From the NCBI GenBank assembly GCA_037576215.1, contig JBANDB010000010.1, positions 3,100,001-3,164,000 on the forward strand: a DNA stretch of 64,000 nt, written 5' to 3'. A program made the position numbers and the translations under genes. The notes under the pieces are model-generated. The model searched no databases, was not told where the DNA came from, and saw only the letters and a list, made by a program, of their open reading frames with translations. Numbering within the stretch: the stretch's first letter is position 1; each line of letters begins with the position of its first letter. The stretch is from Armillaria gallica. Lineage: Eukaryota; Basidiomycota; Agaricomycetes; Agaricales; Physalacriaceae. Shown here in pieces: positions 11,621-21,614 of this stretch.

Positions 11621-13183
11621 ATGCCTCAGTTGGGCGATGAATATCTCATTCGCCCTCGTGTTTCCATGTACCTGGAAAGCAACGACGCGCCTCATGATAT
11701 AGACGTGGCATCTATTACAAACTCTTTACGGGACATTAGCCAGTTGATAGAGAAGACTGATGAAGAAGAAAAAGAGCTCTCTCGAGCTCTCGAAACCTTG
11801 CGGAAGCGTCGCGCCGCGATGCTGCAAACGCAGTCCAAACTTCAATCTATTATCTCTCCTCTTCGTCGCTTTCCCGCAGAAATTCTCTCTGAGATTTTCC
11901 ACCACACCCTTGAACGAGACGGCTACTCTGTCCTGAACACCGCCGATGGTCCCTGGTCTCTGAGCCACGTCAGTCGTCATTGGAGAGTCACCGCGCTGAC
12001 ATGTTCTGGGGCCCTTTGGTCTAATCTATATATTGGCATCTATGACTACCGCATTCACCAGAGGGATCCACTTTCCCTTCTCAGAACATGCCTCACTCGA
12101 TCACGCAGGCATAACATTTCGGTACACTTCGATTACCCGAAACCGGTACCAAACTTCGAAGACAAAGCTAAAGAAATCGCCCAGCTACTTATTGACAACT
12201 GCGAACGCTGGCAGTCTTTAGAAATCTCAAACAACTGTTTGGAGATCCACAGTCTTCTCGGTAAAGTTCGTGGTCGCGTCCCGAACTTGACAAATCTTGT
12301 CATCCACCGCGAACCTGTTCGCGCATCACCTATCGGGGCTTTTGAATTGGCTCCCCACTTGCACACTGTGAAGATATATGGGTCTTTGGGTGTAGTCCTT
12401 GGTCCTGGAAATCCTTCCCTCATTTCATACGAGGACTACAGGACCCTATCATCAACTGCTCTTGACTCATATTTCACTACTCTTCGCTCTTGCCGCCAAC
12501 ACCTGCAAACATTCACAAGTCTCCATTCGTTCACTTCTCAGAGATCGCGTGCAGAAAATCACCCGATCATCTTACCCCAACTGAAACACTTGCGAGCAAC
12601 AAACAGAGACCTGATCCAAAGCGTGACGGCACCGAATCTGGAGAGCTTCCACTTGGATAATTCTCATGGCCTTCTTGCCGATAGGCTCTTAAATCTCCGC
12701 AATTTATTCATTCGGTCCCGATGTTTCGGTCTCTCCAAGCTCACTATCTCACACGTCATAATTACTAGCCATATCTTGGATATCATCCCTTTGGTTCCGG
12801 CACTCGGAGTGCTTCAGTTCCGGTTTCCTTACTGGGGTGATAGAGTTGCTAAGGACGACATTTTTCACAGCTTGTTTCGACAAATGACAGACATCGATGA
12901 AGCTGGAACGCCGAAGGTGGTTCCAAATCTTCGGGAGTTTTCCTTCACAGTTGTTCCGCCCCGCCAAAGGAAGGATCCGCATTTCACCCCCGTTTTATGT
13001 TTTGATGGGACCTTCGTTGATATGGTTGCCTCTCGTGCAAAGACATTGGAGAAAGTGGAGGTCAGAGCTTCTATTCCAATCGGAAATTGGTCTCAGGTGC
13101 AAGTATCAGTCTTTGAAGGCTTACTCCAGGAAGGTATGGATATATCGTTGAAAGGTTTAGGGCCGTGGGACTTTTCCTTGTAA
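11621..13183 (+). CDS. F-box-like protein (paralogue 1)
   Basis: Single exon of 520 residues. The N-terminal part ends in a charged coiled-coil stretch (about 45-75). An F-box-like domain follows at about 79-136, with LRRFPAEILSEIFHHTL, WSLSHVSRHWR and the closing ALWSNLYI. This is the arrangement of the large basidiomycete F-box-like family, whose members are thought to bind Skp1 in SCF ubiquitin ligases and recognise substrates through the C-terminal half; that role is inferred here. The C-terminal half is leucine-rich, without a clear repeat. The ATG at 11621 is the first in frame and aligns with inner Met residues of the paralogues at 18278 and 39006, which share an AACTATAG motif upstream. 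No introns or breaks are seen. Confidence 0.85.
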   Translation: MPQLGDEYLIRPRVSMYLESNDAPHDIDVASITNSLRDISQLIEKTDEEEKELSRALETLRKRRAAMLQTQSKLQSIISPLRRFPAEILSEIFHHTLERDGYSVLNTADGPWSLSHVSRHWRVTALTCSGALWSNLYIGIYDYRIHQRDPLSLLRTCLTRSRRHNISVHFDYPKPVPNFEDKAKEIAQLLIDNCERWQSLEISNNCLEIHSLLGKVRGRVPNLTNLVIHREPVRASPIGAFELAPHLHTVKIYGSLGVVLGPGNPSLISYEDYRTLSSTALDSYFTTLRSCRQHLQTFTSLHSFTSQRSRAENHPIILPQLKHLRATNRDLIQSVTAPNLESFHLDNSHGLLADRLLNLRNLFIRSRCFGLSKLTISHVIITSHILDIIPLVPALGVLQFRFPYWGDRVAKDDIFHSLFRQMTDIDEAGTPKVVPNLREFSFTVVPPRQRKDPHFTPVLCFDGTFVDMVASRAKTLEKVEVRASIPIGNWSQVQVSVFEGLLQEGMDISLKGLGPWDFSL

Positions 13184-13189
13184 AAATAC

Positions 13190-14560
13190 AGAGATGATGT
13201 ACATGTATGTCTCGTCGATACCTGAATATGAATGGGCGCGATTGACATCTCGACATGGAGCTACCGCAAGTGCGCTCACAGTCGTCCCTATACTTAGCAT
13301 CAAGGCATGATCCTCCCCTGAGGAGCATAAACAACGCGGCTTGCCACCGTCTATCAAAAGGTTAGCCTGAACGCTCAGTCGAAGAGCCCATTTGTGTGAC
13401 AAACCTATGCCTCTTCCTTCCCACTCGTCCATCAGTTCTGCGAGTGCATGAACATCGGAACAGTCAACTGCGCAGGATACAAATCCGTGTGAGAGAAAGT
13501 TCCCGGTCGGGTTTCTTCGTCGATAGCAGCGGGAGGAGTAGCTGTTCCCTTAGGGGTAACAGGGTATGGATAGAAGGATCATGGAAGAATACACGCCATT
13601 ACCAAATCAGAGCCACAAAAGTCCACACCCAACGCGAGCGCGCAATCCAAACGCAATCACCAGGCTGAACAGCGGAGCTTCCATGGATGCATCTCAGAAC
13701 TAACGCAAGTCATATTCCCGACTACAGACTATCGGTCCATAGGAGAACATGTCGACCATCGATGAAGGAAGCAAAGAGGGCGCCAATTTACCAAAAAAAG
13801 ACCAACCGGGAACTTCCGACGTGAGGCTCGCCCTTCAATTTGCAATTCCTCGCGTGTTCAAAGCAATCACCGTCGACGCTTCCTCGTTACAATCGTTTTC
13901 TTCCTGCTGATGCATACATATAGGCGCCATCTACAGCCATGTCGTTGACGATACCGTCACCCGTAGACACCGACAAGCTGCCCTTTTTTGTGACCACTCG
14001 TCGCATTCAACTAACATTGCATATCGACCAGATCGACCATCTTAGACAGACCTAAACAATATATATATGCTTATATGCTCTAAGACGCGATTTCCCGAAT
14101 AGCCACGGCACGGAATCGAACCGTGGATGCTACCAACAAGCGATCGCACTCTTTTCTCATGAGATTGGTACGCGCTACGCTGGAAATATTGATGATTCAA
14201 AGTGCGTTTCTGGACGACGATGCGACGACGTTCCTCGGGTACTAGGCATATTATTGGACCTGCTTTCCTGATCCTTGTGGTGAGTTCCATGTTGGTGTTT
14301 GATCTTTGCGCTCCTCATCCGGTAGTAGAAGTTGACTCACGTAGCCGGGTATTGTCTTGAGGGCTCTGAAGACCAGTGGACTAAGCGCTGTGGCATTGTG
14401 GTCACATTGCATGAGCAATAACGACAGAGCTAATTGTTATGATTGTCGAACAAAGGGAACTTGATATATCGGGCAGCCGATGCTTGATCGATGATCAGTG
14501 ATGGGATCTCACGTTGGTGGATGGCTTGAGGGAGGTCTTTTAAAGACAACCCGTTACGTG
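13190..14560 (-). repeat. Ancient repeat block, partial copy III
   Basis: Directly follows F-box gene 1. It matches the right-hand parts of blocks I and II: CTATCAAAAGGTTAGCCTGA at about 13350 against 9640 and 5290; ACTTCCGACGTGAGGCTCGC at about 13813 against 10105 and 5730. The far end (14330-14560) matches 7325-7460. The minus-strand reading GDGIVNDMAVDGAYMYAS near 13950 parallels the STADSIIRYVAVDGSHTYAS exon. Fully degraded. Confidence 0.5.
14100..14150 (-). repeat. tRNA-like module in block III
   Basis: The reverse strand has CGCTTGTTGGTAGCATCCAC then GGTTCGATTCCGTGCCGTGG: an excellent T-arm/box B with GTGGCTA after it, a weakened box A and no anticodon arm. Confidence 0.45.
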
Positions 14561-14592
14561 GGAACATTCATTGTCTTTACAACTGTACGGAG

Positions 14593-14600
14593 TATAAATA
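14593..14600 (+). promoter_or_regulatory. TATA box of the small gene at 14662
   Basis: TATAAATA lies 62 bp before the start codon of the two-exon gene. Confidence 0.5.
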
Positions 14601-14661
14601 GGCGCTTATCGCGTCCCATATCCACATCCCACACCATATTGGTAGAGAGACCCTACGTGAA

Positions 14662-14918
14662 ATGAATGCTGCCGCAAACACACTGCCTCAGCCCCAAGCT
14701 ACAGGTGGTCCCCAAGGTGAGCAGTGATGTTAGTTTTACCAATTATTCGAGCTTGACGGCGAATTATAGATGCAGCTGCCACCCCGAACCAGGGCCCGGA
14801 GACGAAACGCCTTGTTCCTCGAGTTGCGTTAATGAACGTCGCTGATCCTGCAGAAGTCCGTAGGGCTGAGGAACTCGAAAGGCAGCTGCAAAGGAGACGA
14901 CCATACCCGCATGCGTAG
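14662..14918 (+). CDS. Small uncharacterised two-exon protein (67 aa)
   Basis: Exons 14662-14716 and 14770-14918 are joined across a 53-bp intron that starts GTGAGC and ends TTATAG. The joined frame is exactly 68 codons including TAG. Exon 1 encodes MNAAANTLPQPQATGGPQ. Exon 2 is charged and likely helical near its end (VADPAEVRRAEELERQLQRR) and finishes PYPHA. A TATA box stands 62 bp upstream. There is no signal peptide, membrane segment or CaaX end, so it is not a mating pheromone precursor. The family is not recognised. The clean splice and frame in an otherwise decayed region suggest a real, recently active gene. Confidence 0.6.
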
Positions 14919-14949
14919 AAGTGGACTATTGGGTGATCAATTGACGACA

Positions 14950-17650
14950 GTGGACGCTTTCTCGAACTTTCAGGACACTGAATACCATGTATTTCTTCGA
15001 AACATATTGATAGGACAGTTGGCTTCAAGTCTGTCAGACGCGGATCCTTCATTTGGCAACGTACCAGTTTGTTATAGATATTGACCTTCTTATTAGAATT
15101 GGCTTATTGGTTTGAAGTCCCGATGAAAAAAATCTCATTAATTGTGCAAAGTAAGCTACAGAATGCAAATCTATGGCTGATTCGTAACTCCATCCATCTA
15201 CTCGCTAAGTACTCTTATTACTAGAGCCGATATTAACACAGGCAGATCTACGTCCATAAGCCACTGACAATTTGATAATAGAAAGGGGATCACTCACGGA
15301 TATGTTACTATCCTCCCATTATCGAACTTGATGACAACAGATTGTGTACCCTTTACCATCCTGGTGTCAATTGAAAACAACATCTCGAAACAATAATACT
15401 CACATCCGCCATCAGACTTGTGGATTGAACAACGCCTGTGACTATTTGCCCTTTGGCGTTGTGCGTCCAGACATGCGAACCATTCTAGGGAAGCGAAATG
15501 AGAAATTGATGTGGCATAAATAATTGGAGAATACGCACTGAATACACATCCATGGTTGTGTAGTTGATGGGTGGTAGATACTTTAAACTGACGAGATCCA
15601 CCTGCTTAAATACCCGCAGTCGAGGAGGAAAAGACCATGTGAATGGCCTAGCGTTTGAATGATCTGCGATCATGCCGGTCATTCTTCGCCCACGGGGCAC
15701 AACTTCGCACAATAAACACAGAATGTTTCGCTCCCACAAAAGTTGCCACTGAGACGAAGTATCCCATGCCACAGCGGCGAAATCAGCTAGACCTGAAACT
15801 TCGGTCTTTATGTGCAGACTCAGGAGTTTATTCGTGAAACAGAGGACAAGATTGAAAGATAAATTCAAGGTTCCCCCAATGAGAGACATCGAGGGAAAGA
15901 TTAACGGCAAGTCGGAGTAAATCACCAGTCTATGTGCTTGCCCAAAGTGAGTGGATCATCCGTGGGATTCGTTGTGGCGTTCGGACGTGCGTGTTAGATG
16001 AGTGGTGTCGCACCTGTGGCTCCTATGGAAAGGGCTGGAGAATATTCAGTCTGTGCACAGGTTGTGCAGGTCCCCAAGATTTCATGTACATGGGAGACGT
16101 GAGTTCTAACCCGGCGATATGCCAGCATGATTGTTAACTTCCAATATCTCCACATTGAAGCGTCTTCCGAGAGGTATAACGACTTGAAGACATACACCAT
16201 AGGGAAATATTCCGGCTTCATACGGTCCCCCAAAGTATTATCGGAGGTAGTAAACTGAGACTGTCGTCAGCTACTATGCATAATACCATAAAACGACGTA
16301 CATACTATCATTGTCGAGTCAACGGACGCTCGGCAATTCGTCCATAACAATGACTTAGGCCTTGGGAAATGACACTGCTCTTCATAGACACAGAATGTCT
16401 ACATGCACGTAAAAGTTGTCGACTACTAGGCTCCTATGATGTCCCTGCATTAATTATGCCTGGGTGAGCGACTTCATTCCTTCTCGAGAACCAGAATACT
16501 CACCCTCACTTGCGAACGAGAAGTTTTGGAAGCGAGGCTGTGGACGATGAAGAGCGATATGAGGATATATGCGAGAAACCAAATGACGGTCTCTGATGTG
16601 CTCATGGTGGAGTAGAACCGCGATTGCTCTGCTGAGAAAGAAGGCGTTCCTCTGTAGCAGTTGTTGGCCGTCAACGTGCGAGACACAAAGTATCCTCTTC
16701 TCAGCTGCTAAGACTGGCGCGCTCGTAAATACAAGGAGAGACAGACAATCCTTGGGAAGACGTACTTTAAACAAGAATGGCCGCATACAAGAGCCATATA
16801 AGTGCATCTCGGATGATAAACATCTTCCTTAATCCCATCATGAAAGTCATGATGAAGGTACATCTTGCAACCGTCTATCGAACAGGTCAGCCTCATGTAT
16901 TGCTCGAGGAGCTAAGTCGAATGACAAGCATGTCTGTTCCCTCCCGTTCACTCATCGAAACGTTCTCGATGCTGAGCCCAGAAGCGACTTTGTATGTAAC
17001 AGTCGACGGCTCGTAATACAGGGAAAGGAAAGAACCAGGTCGCGTTTTTTCAATCTATATCAGCGAACGAAGCAATCGTGCTGTCCTCAAGAGTGAGCGA
17101 AGAGGAAGCAAGTGAGGGTGTATAGAGACGTACTAAATCTGAGTACTGAGAACCATCACATCATCCTGCATCAGAAAACTGAAGCCCTAGTCGAAGACGT
17201 TACTCCACAAGAAACTGTCCCTTTTGTACGGGCTTCAAAGACTTGATCTAACACCTGTGAGGACCAGGAACATCGTGCTGAATAGGGCAGCTAAATGTGC
17301 ACACAGCTGTTGCATTCCCCACTATCAAGGTTAAATTCAGGGGGGATCACCCACTTCTCTGCTTGTTCGTTGCGATATCGGAGACTGTCACCAGCATTCT
17401 TGGGACCTGAGTTCTCTCTCCTTTCAAGAAACCCTATGTTATTGTATTTTTATATTCACCTACAAGCGATTGGCAGGAGAACCGTAGCCCACGGTAGGAA
17501 TACGAATAGTGAAGAGTCGAGGCCAAAAGAGTTCGAACCTGTGACGTCTAAGCACTTCGCTTTCTTGTAAAAATAACAGTTCTGAACTTTGAAGGCAAGG
17601 CATTGTGGAGATTCTATCTTAATACTTACCTAAATCATGATTAGCTTAGA
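14950..17650 (-). pseudogene. Remains of one or more multi-exon membrane-protein genes
   Basis: Several coding-like minus-strand exons occur in series. One at 16603 begins MSTSETVIWFLAYILISLFI, a membrane anchor, and ends at a GTGAGG donor near 16508. About 16230-15990 reads PEYFPMVYVFKSLYLSED. About 15925-15535 is a 130-codon open stretch (FTNKLLSLHIKTEVSGLADF, WSFPPRLRVFKQVDLVSLKY). About 15480-15405 reads SHVWTHNAKGQIVTGVVQST. About 15362-15300 reads TQSVVIKFDNGRIVTYP. The last two are flanked by good splice sites but need different phases, so the reading breaks. The VIKFDNGRIVT type of ending recurs near 59000 and 60500. Function unknown. Confidence 0.4.
16850..17130 (-). repeat. Fragment of the ancient repeat block
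   Basis: CAACCGTCTATCGAACAGGT, GCTCGAGGAGC and CTCATCGAAACGTTCT match 13350-13520, 9640-9760 and 5290-5440. CTGTCCTCAAGAGT also occurs at 3534. Position and orientation suggest another partial copy. Confidence 0.4.
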
Positions 17651-17687
17651 ATGAGCGCGTGACGTTGGAACCTTATTGCGGGGTTCG

Positions 17688-17800
17688 CTAGGCAAATGTG
17701 TGTGATAGTGCAAAAGTAAGCTACGAACAACCGGAGAACTACGGAAAGGTTGCCGAAACACACACGTGACTGGCGGGATGCGGGCCGCACCCAACTAGCC
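17688..17800 (-). repeat. Second copy of the 2338-2450 flank
   Basis: It aligns with 2338-2450 in the same orientation, but the coding sequence that should follow on the minus strand is absent. Confidence 0.5.
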
Positions 17801-18277
17801 TGGCAAGCCGCTTTATAGATACTCGCAGAACTCGTACCTGTGTATCCAACGTTCCAACGTCGAAGTAATTGATATGAACATACAGCGGTGGTAGCAAACA
17901 AGGAGGTCGTCCATTTGAACTTTTTATCATGGTGCCGTGAACGGCTGTTGCAACGTTGAGCCACCGATATGCCGGTGACGTCATTATCAATTTGCCGAAA
18001 AGGTGGTTCAAAAAATCTGCTACTCGACTCACTGCCATCACCTCTAAAATCTGTTCCGCGCATCTTCCTTTATAATTGAAGACGCCGCCTCTCTGCCAAC
18101 CTCATACCAAGAAATCTCGTCACCAACTAATCACACTCTCTTGGCTCTCGAGTGAGCTGAAAACAAGTGATCCGTGTTGGGATCAGGTCGGAATCGTGGT
18201 ACATCGTATGAAACATCATCAAGGTTCGTACTAAACTGTTCACATAAGATGCAATAACTATAGCACGACACACCCAG

Positions 18278-19861
18278 ATGTCTTCTTCCGAAATCATGCC
18301 TCCATTGGGCGACGAACATCTCATTCCCCCCTATATTTCCACGTACCTGGAAAGTAACAACGCTCCTCATGATACAGACATAGAAGAGATTAAACACTCA
18401 TTACGGGTCATTTGCCAGTCTCTCGAGAAGGCGGGTGAAGATACCAATGATCGCCCTCGAGATATCGAAACTTCGCAGAAGCGTCGCGCTGCATTGCAAG
18501 AAACGCAGTCCAAACTTAGATCTATACTCTCTCCTCTTCGTCGATTTCCTGCCGAGATTCTGAGCGAGATTTTCCAACACGCCGTTGACCGCGGCTACTC
18601 TCCTTGGGAGACCTCAGAAGGTCCCTGGTCTCTGAGTCACGTCAGTTGTCATTGGAGAGCCACCGCGCTGACATGCTCCGGAGTCATTTGGTCGAAGCTA
18701 TACGTTGGCATCAATATAGGCGGATTTGACCAGAAGGATCATCTCTCTCTTCTTCGAACTTGTCTGGCTCGATCGCGCAGTCATAACATTTTGGTGGACT
18801 TTGATTACCAACATCCGGGATCGTCGTACAGAGACAAAGCTGTGGAAATCATCCAGCTACTTATAGACAACTGCGAACGCTGGTACTTTTTTGAAATCTC
18901 AAACTATTGCCCGGAGATCTACGACCTTCTCGGTCAAGTTCGTGGTCGTGTCCCGAATCTAATCTATGTTGAAATCATCCACGGACCTGTTTCCACCGCC
19001 GCACCTTTCACAGCATTTGAATTGGCTCCCAAGCTGCGTTCCGTGAAAATGCATAGTGGTTTCCGCGTAGTCGTTGGTCCCGGAAATCCTTCCCTTATTT
19101 CATACGAAGACTACCGTAGGTCGCCGCCAAGCGATCCACTTGAGTCATACTCCACCATTCTTCGACCATTTCACCAACAGCTGCAAAAATTCACAACCCT
19201 CACTGTCGACACTAGATCGCCTGAAGCAAATTCCCAAATTATCATGCCACAGCTGCGACACTTCCGAGGATCACACAGAGATTTGTTTCGATGTGTGACA
19301 GCTCCGAATCTGGAGACCTTCCACTTGGATCCTGTTAGGCGACAGTCCTCTGCTACCAAGTCACTCCTGGGAGTCCTCGACTCGTTCATCCGGTCCAGAT
19401 GTTCGGGTCTTTCGAAACTCGCGCTCTCAAATATCGTGATTACTACGCATATCCTGGATATCCTGCCTTTGATTCCAGCGCTTGCCGTACTCCGGTTCCA
19501 ATTTTCCAATTGGGAGGGGAGGTCTGCTGAAGAAGATATCTTTCGCAGCATGTTTCGACAAATGACAGATGAGGACGACGTTGGAGAGCTGAAAGCAGTT
19601 CCCAATCTCCGAGAGTTTTCCTTCGTGGTCATCCAGCGCCACAGTTGGAACAGTTGGTATTGCAGTACGCTTTCTTTCTTTGATAGGATCTTCCTTCGCA
19701 TGCTTGCCTCACGTGTAAAGACATTAAAGAAGGTGAAGGTGATAGGCACTATTATGAATGGCATGTGGTATACGGAGGATGAATCAACCTTCGCAGACTT
19801 AATCAAGCAAGGCATGGATATATCGGGGAATGATAGAAGGCCGTGGGACTTTTCGATGTAA
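18278..19861 (+). CDS. F-box-like protein (paralogue 2)
   Basis: Single exon of 527 residues, colinear with the genes at 11621 and 39006. It starts MSSSEIMPPLGDEHLI; ATG 18278 matches the ATG at 39006. A coiled-coil stretch comes before the F-box-like domain (LRRFPAEILSEIFQHAV, WSLSHVSCHWR, VIWSKLYVG). The C-terminal half is divergent but ends with the family's RPWDFS. Presumed SCF substrate adaptor, by family. The gene is followed by a convergent aldo-keto reductase remnant, the same order as at 39-42 kb, so both genes were copied together. No break seen. Confidence 0.85.
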   Translation: MSSSEIMPPLGDEHLIPPYISTYLESNNAPHDTDIEEIKHSLRVICQSLEKAGEDTNDRPRDIETSQKRRAALQETQSKLRSILSPLRRFPAEILSEIFQHAVDRGYSPWETSEGPWSLSHVSCHWRATALTCSGVIWSKLYVGINIGGFDQKDHLSLLRTCLARSRSHNILVDFDYQHPGSSYRDKAVEIIQLLIDNCERWYFFEISNYCPEIYDLLGQVRGRVPNLIYVEIIHGPVSTAAPFTAFELAPKLRSVKMHSGFRVVVGPGNPSLISYEDYRRSPPSDPLESYSTILRPFHQQLQKFTTLTVDTRSPEANSQIIMPQLRHFRGSHRDLFRCVTAPNLETFHLDPVRRQSSATKSLLGVLDSFIRSRCSGLSKLALSNIVITTHILDILPLIPALAVLRFQFSNWEGRSAEEDIFRSMFRQMTDEDDVGELKAVPNLREFSFVVIQRHSWNSWYCSTLSFFDRIFLRMLASRVKTLKKVKVIGTIMNGMWYTEDESTFADLIKQGMDISGNDRRPWDFSM

Positions 19862-20117
19862 AATTACGGTTAGCTGTGCAGGCGGGGGCTTAGATAGATA
19901 GATAACCGGACGAGGTCCCAAAAAGGAACGCCGGGATTCTGTCTATCACATACTCACTGTTTTATAAATAGCATGGGCTACACACTTATCAATTACTTGT
20001 ATGTACTCCAGGAATATTCAACAATAACATGTTGTCCCACAGAGAAGCGAGGAGAAAGAGGAATTCACATTTGGTATCGTAAACGGTACTTAAGTCAGCC
20101 ATCGTCTATGGAAGGAT

Positions 20118-20680
20118 ACGCTGCAGTTTCGTTTGTCTTACTATCTTGACTGCAGCTAGTAACATCCTGTCATGAGTCGGTCCATCTCGCCGGGAGCAAG
20201 AATAGCAGTACTTCGCCGCAAAGACACAAAACTTACAATCAGTGATAACATAAAACCAGGATGACAAGTCACGTCGCTCTCAAGATACTCAACTTGCTTC
20301 TCCGTTAGCCCGATATCTAGCCAGGATGTTCGCCTAGAGGTGCTCGACCTCTCTAACTCCAACGATGGAGTTTTCTACCAGCAGTGAGATTTTCAATACC
20401 GCCGGTCTCGACCACAACAACTTCCAGAGCCCTTGTCGTTTTCATCTTCGGATCGTTCTTCTCCCAATTAGAGCGAGGTATATCCTCCATTTCTCTCTTG
20501 TCGCTTTTGTCTCCGTTCTTCAAGTTCGTCTATCCCGAACCTTCCAACAGTAACTACCCTACGGATCGAGGTCCATCCCAAACCTCCTCGCCATTGGGAT
20601 GATCTCGCGTTCAAACTACCTTTAGGCTTTCCAGTCTTCCCATCAATGCGTACTGAGGAACCGGCCCGGGATCGGTCGGC
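20118..20680 (-). pseudogene. Aldo-keto reductase remnant
   Basis: A diverged copy of the 3' part of the reductase at 40761-42157. Recognisable in order on the minus strand are QYA..DGKT, EREIIPMA, a REKW..YL stretch, the ENLTA-like exon end, LTEKQVEYLES and HPGF, and the last exon. Stops, indels and a deletion of the [10 protein letters not shown] segment make it non-functional. The N-terminal half with the catalytic residues is missing. Confidence 0.7.
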
Positions 20681-20689
20681 TAGATCCGG

Positions 20690-21614
20690 CAGGTCCTTCT
20701 GGAGCGCAAAACAAATCGAAGCAAACAAAGATCCGCTCTTCAACTTGCCTCTCACCCATCATCATCTGCCGATGCAATCGTTGGAATGATTCTCCGTTGA
20801 GCGCTAGCTTCCAGGATATAAGATCATCGTGTTTCTCTATTAGTCTTTAGGTTCTTGGATCACTGGTGCTTGAAAGCTTGAAGTCTTGAACAGTGCGACG
20901 ATGACTCCCTTTTCAATATCAAGCACCACTACTGCCTAGCTGGACGCCCTACCTCCTCTTCGAATCTATTCACCGGATCCGTGATGCCTCAAGTGTGCCC
21001 AGGCGGTAGCTTCCGAAACGAGGTATGCCTGTGTTAATCGTTGTTACAAGAAGGAACAATTGAATCGCGCAGATTCGGGCTTCGTCTGAAAAGCACTACT
21101 GTGGGACGGCTCCGTTGATATGACGTGGGTCCGCTTTTTGTTCCAAACGCCAAATTTAGGTCAGCCCAGTCGTCATCTAAATCCCAAGAACATGAACATC
21201 GGACGTCTGGATGTGAGTACTTTCGATTGACTATACCTTCGACGTTCGACGAGGCTTTGGATCTTCCATTTCGCTGACTGGTCTCATTCACCAGGCATCC
21301 TTGATCTTCGCATTTGAAGCTTGACCCTTGATTTAATTATGAATGGTTTCCATTCGCTCCAGATATCTTATCTGTATCCCCCCCATGGGACCTTATTTTC
21401 GGAACGGTACGCCGACGCCGATTGTATCTTGAATCTGGGCCTTCTTGATGAGTTATCGTAGCGCGCGCTTAATTGCCTCGTGTACGGACCGAGGACCCAC
21501 CAAGCACGACATCTTTAACTTTTCCATCAACTAACACTATCGGTACAATCGCACAACCGTCGTACGCATCGTCCTTCATGTATATCCTTGCGATCTTACC
21601 GATCTTGATAGCAG
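20690..21614. other. Intergenic upstream of the UIM gene
   Basis: No gene, RNA or repeat recognised; it presumably holds the promoter of the gene at 21615. Confidence 0.35.

Noticed and set aside
14662..14918. A mating pheromone precursor, suggested by the small two-exon gene
   Set aside because: No CaaX prenylation signal at the C-terminus; the protein ends PYPHA.
17641..18063. A 140-codon minus-strand frame as a gene
   Set aside because: It covers the duplicated 5' flank and the F-box upstream region, has no motif, and its composition looks random.
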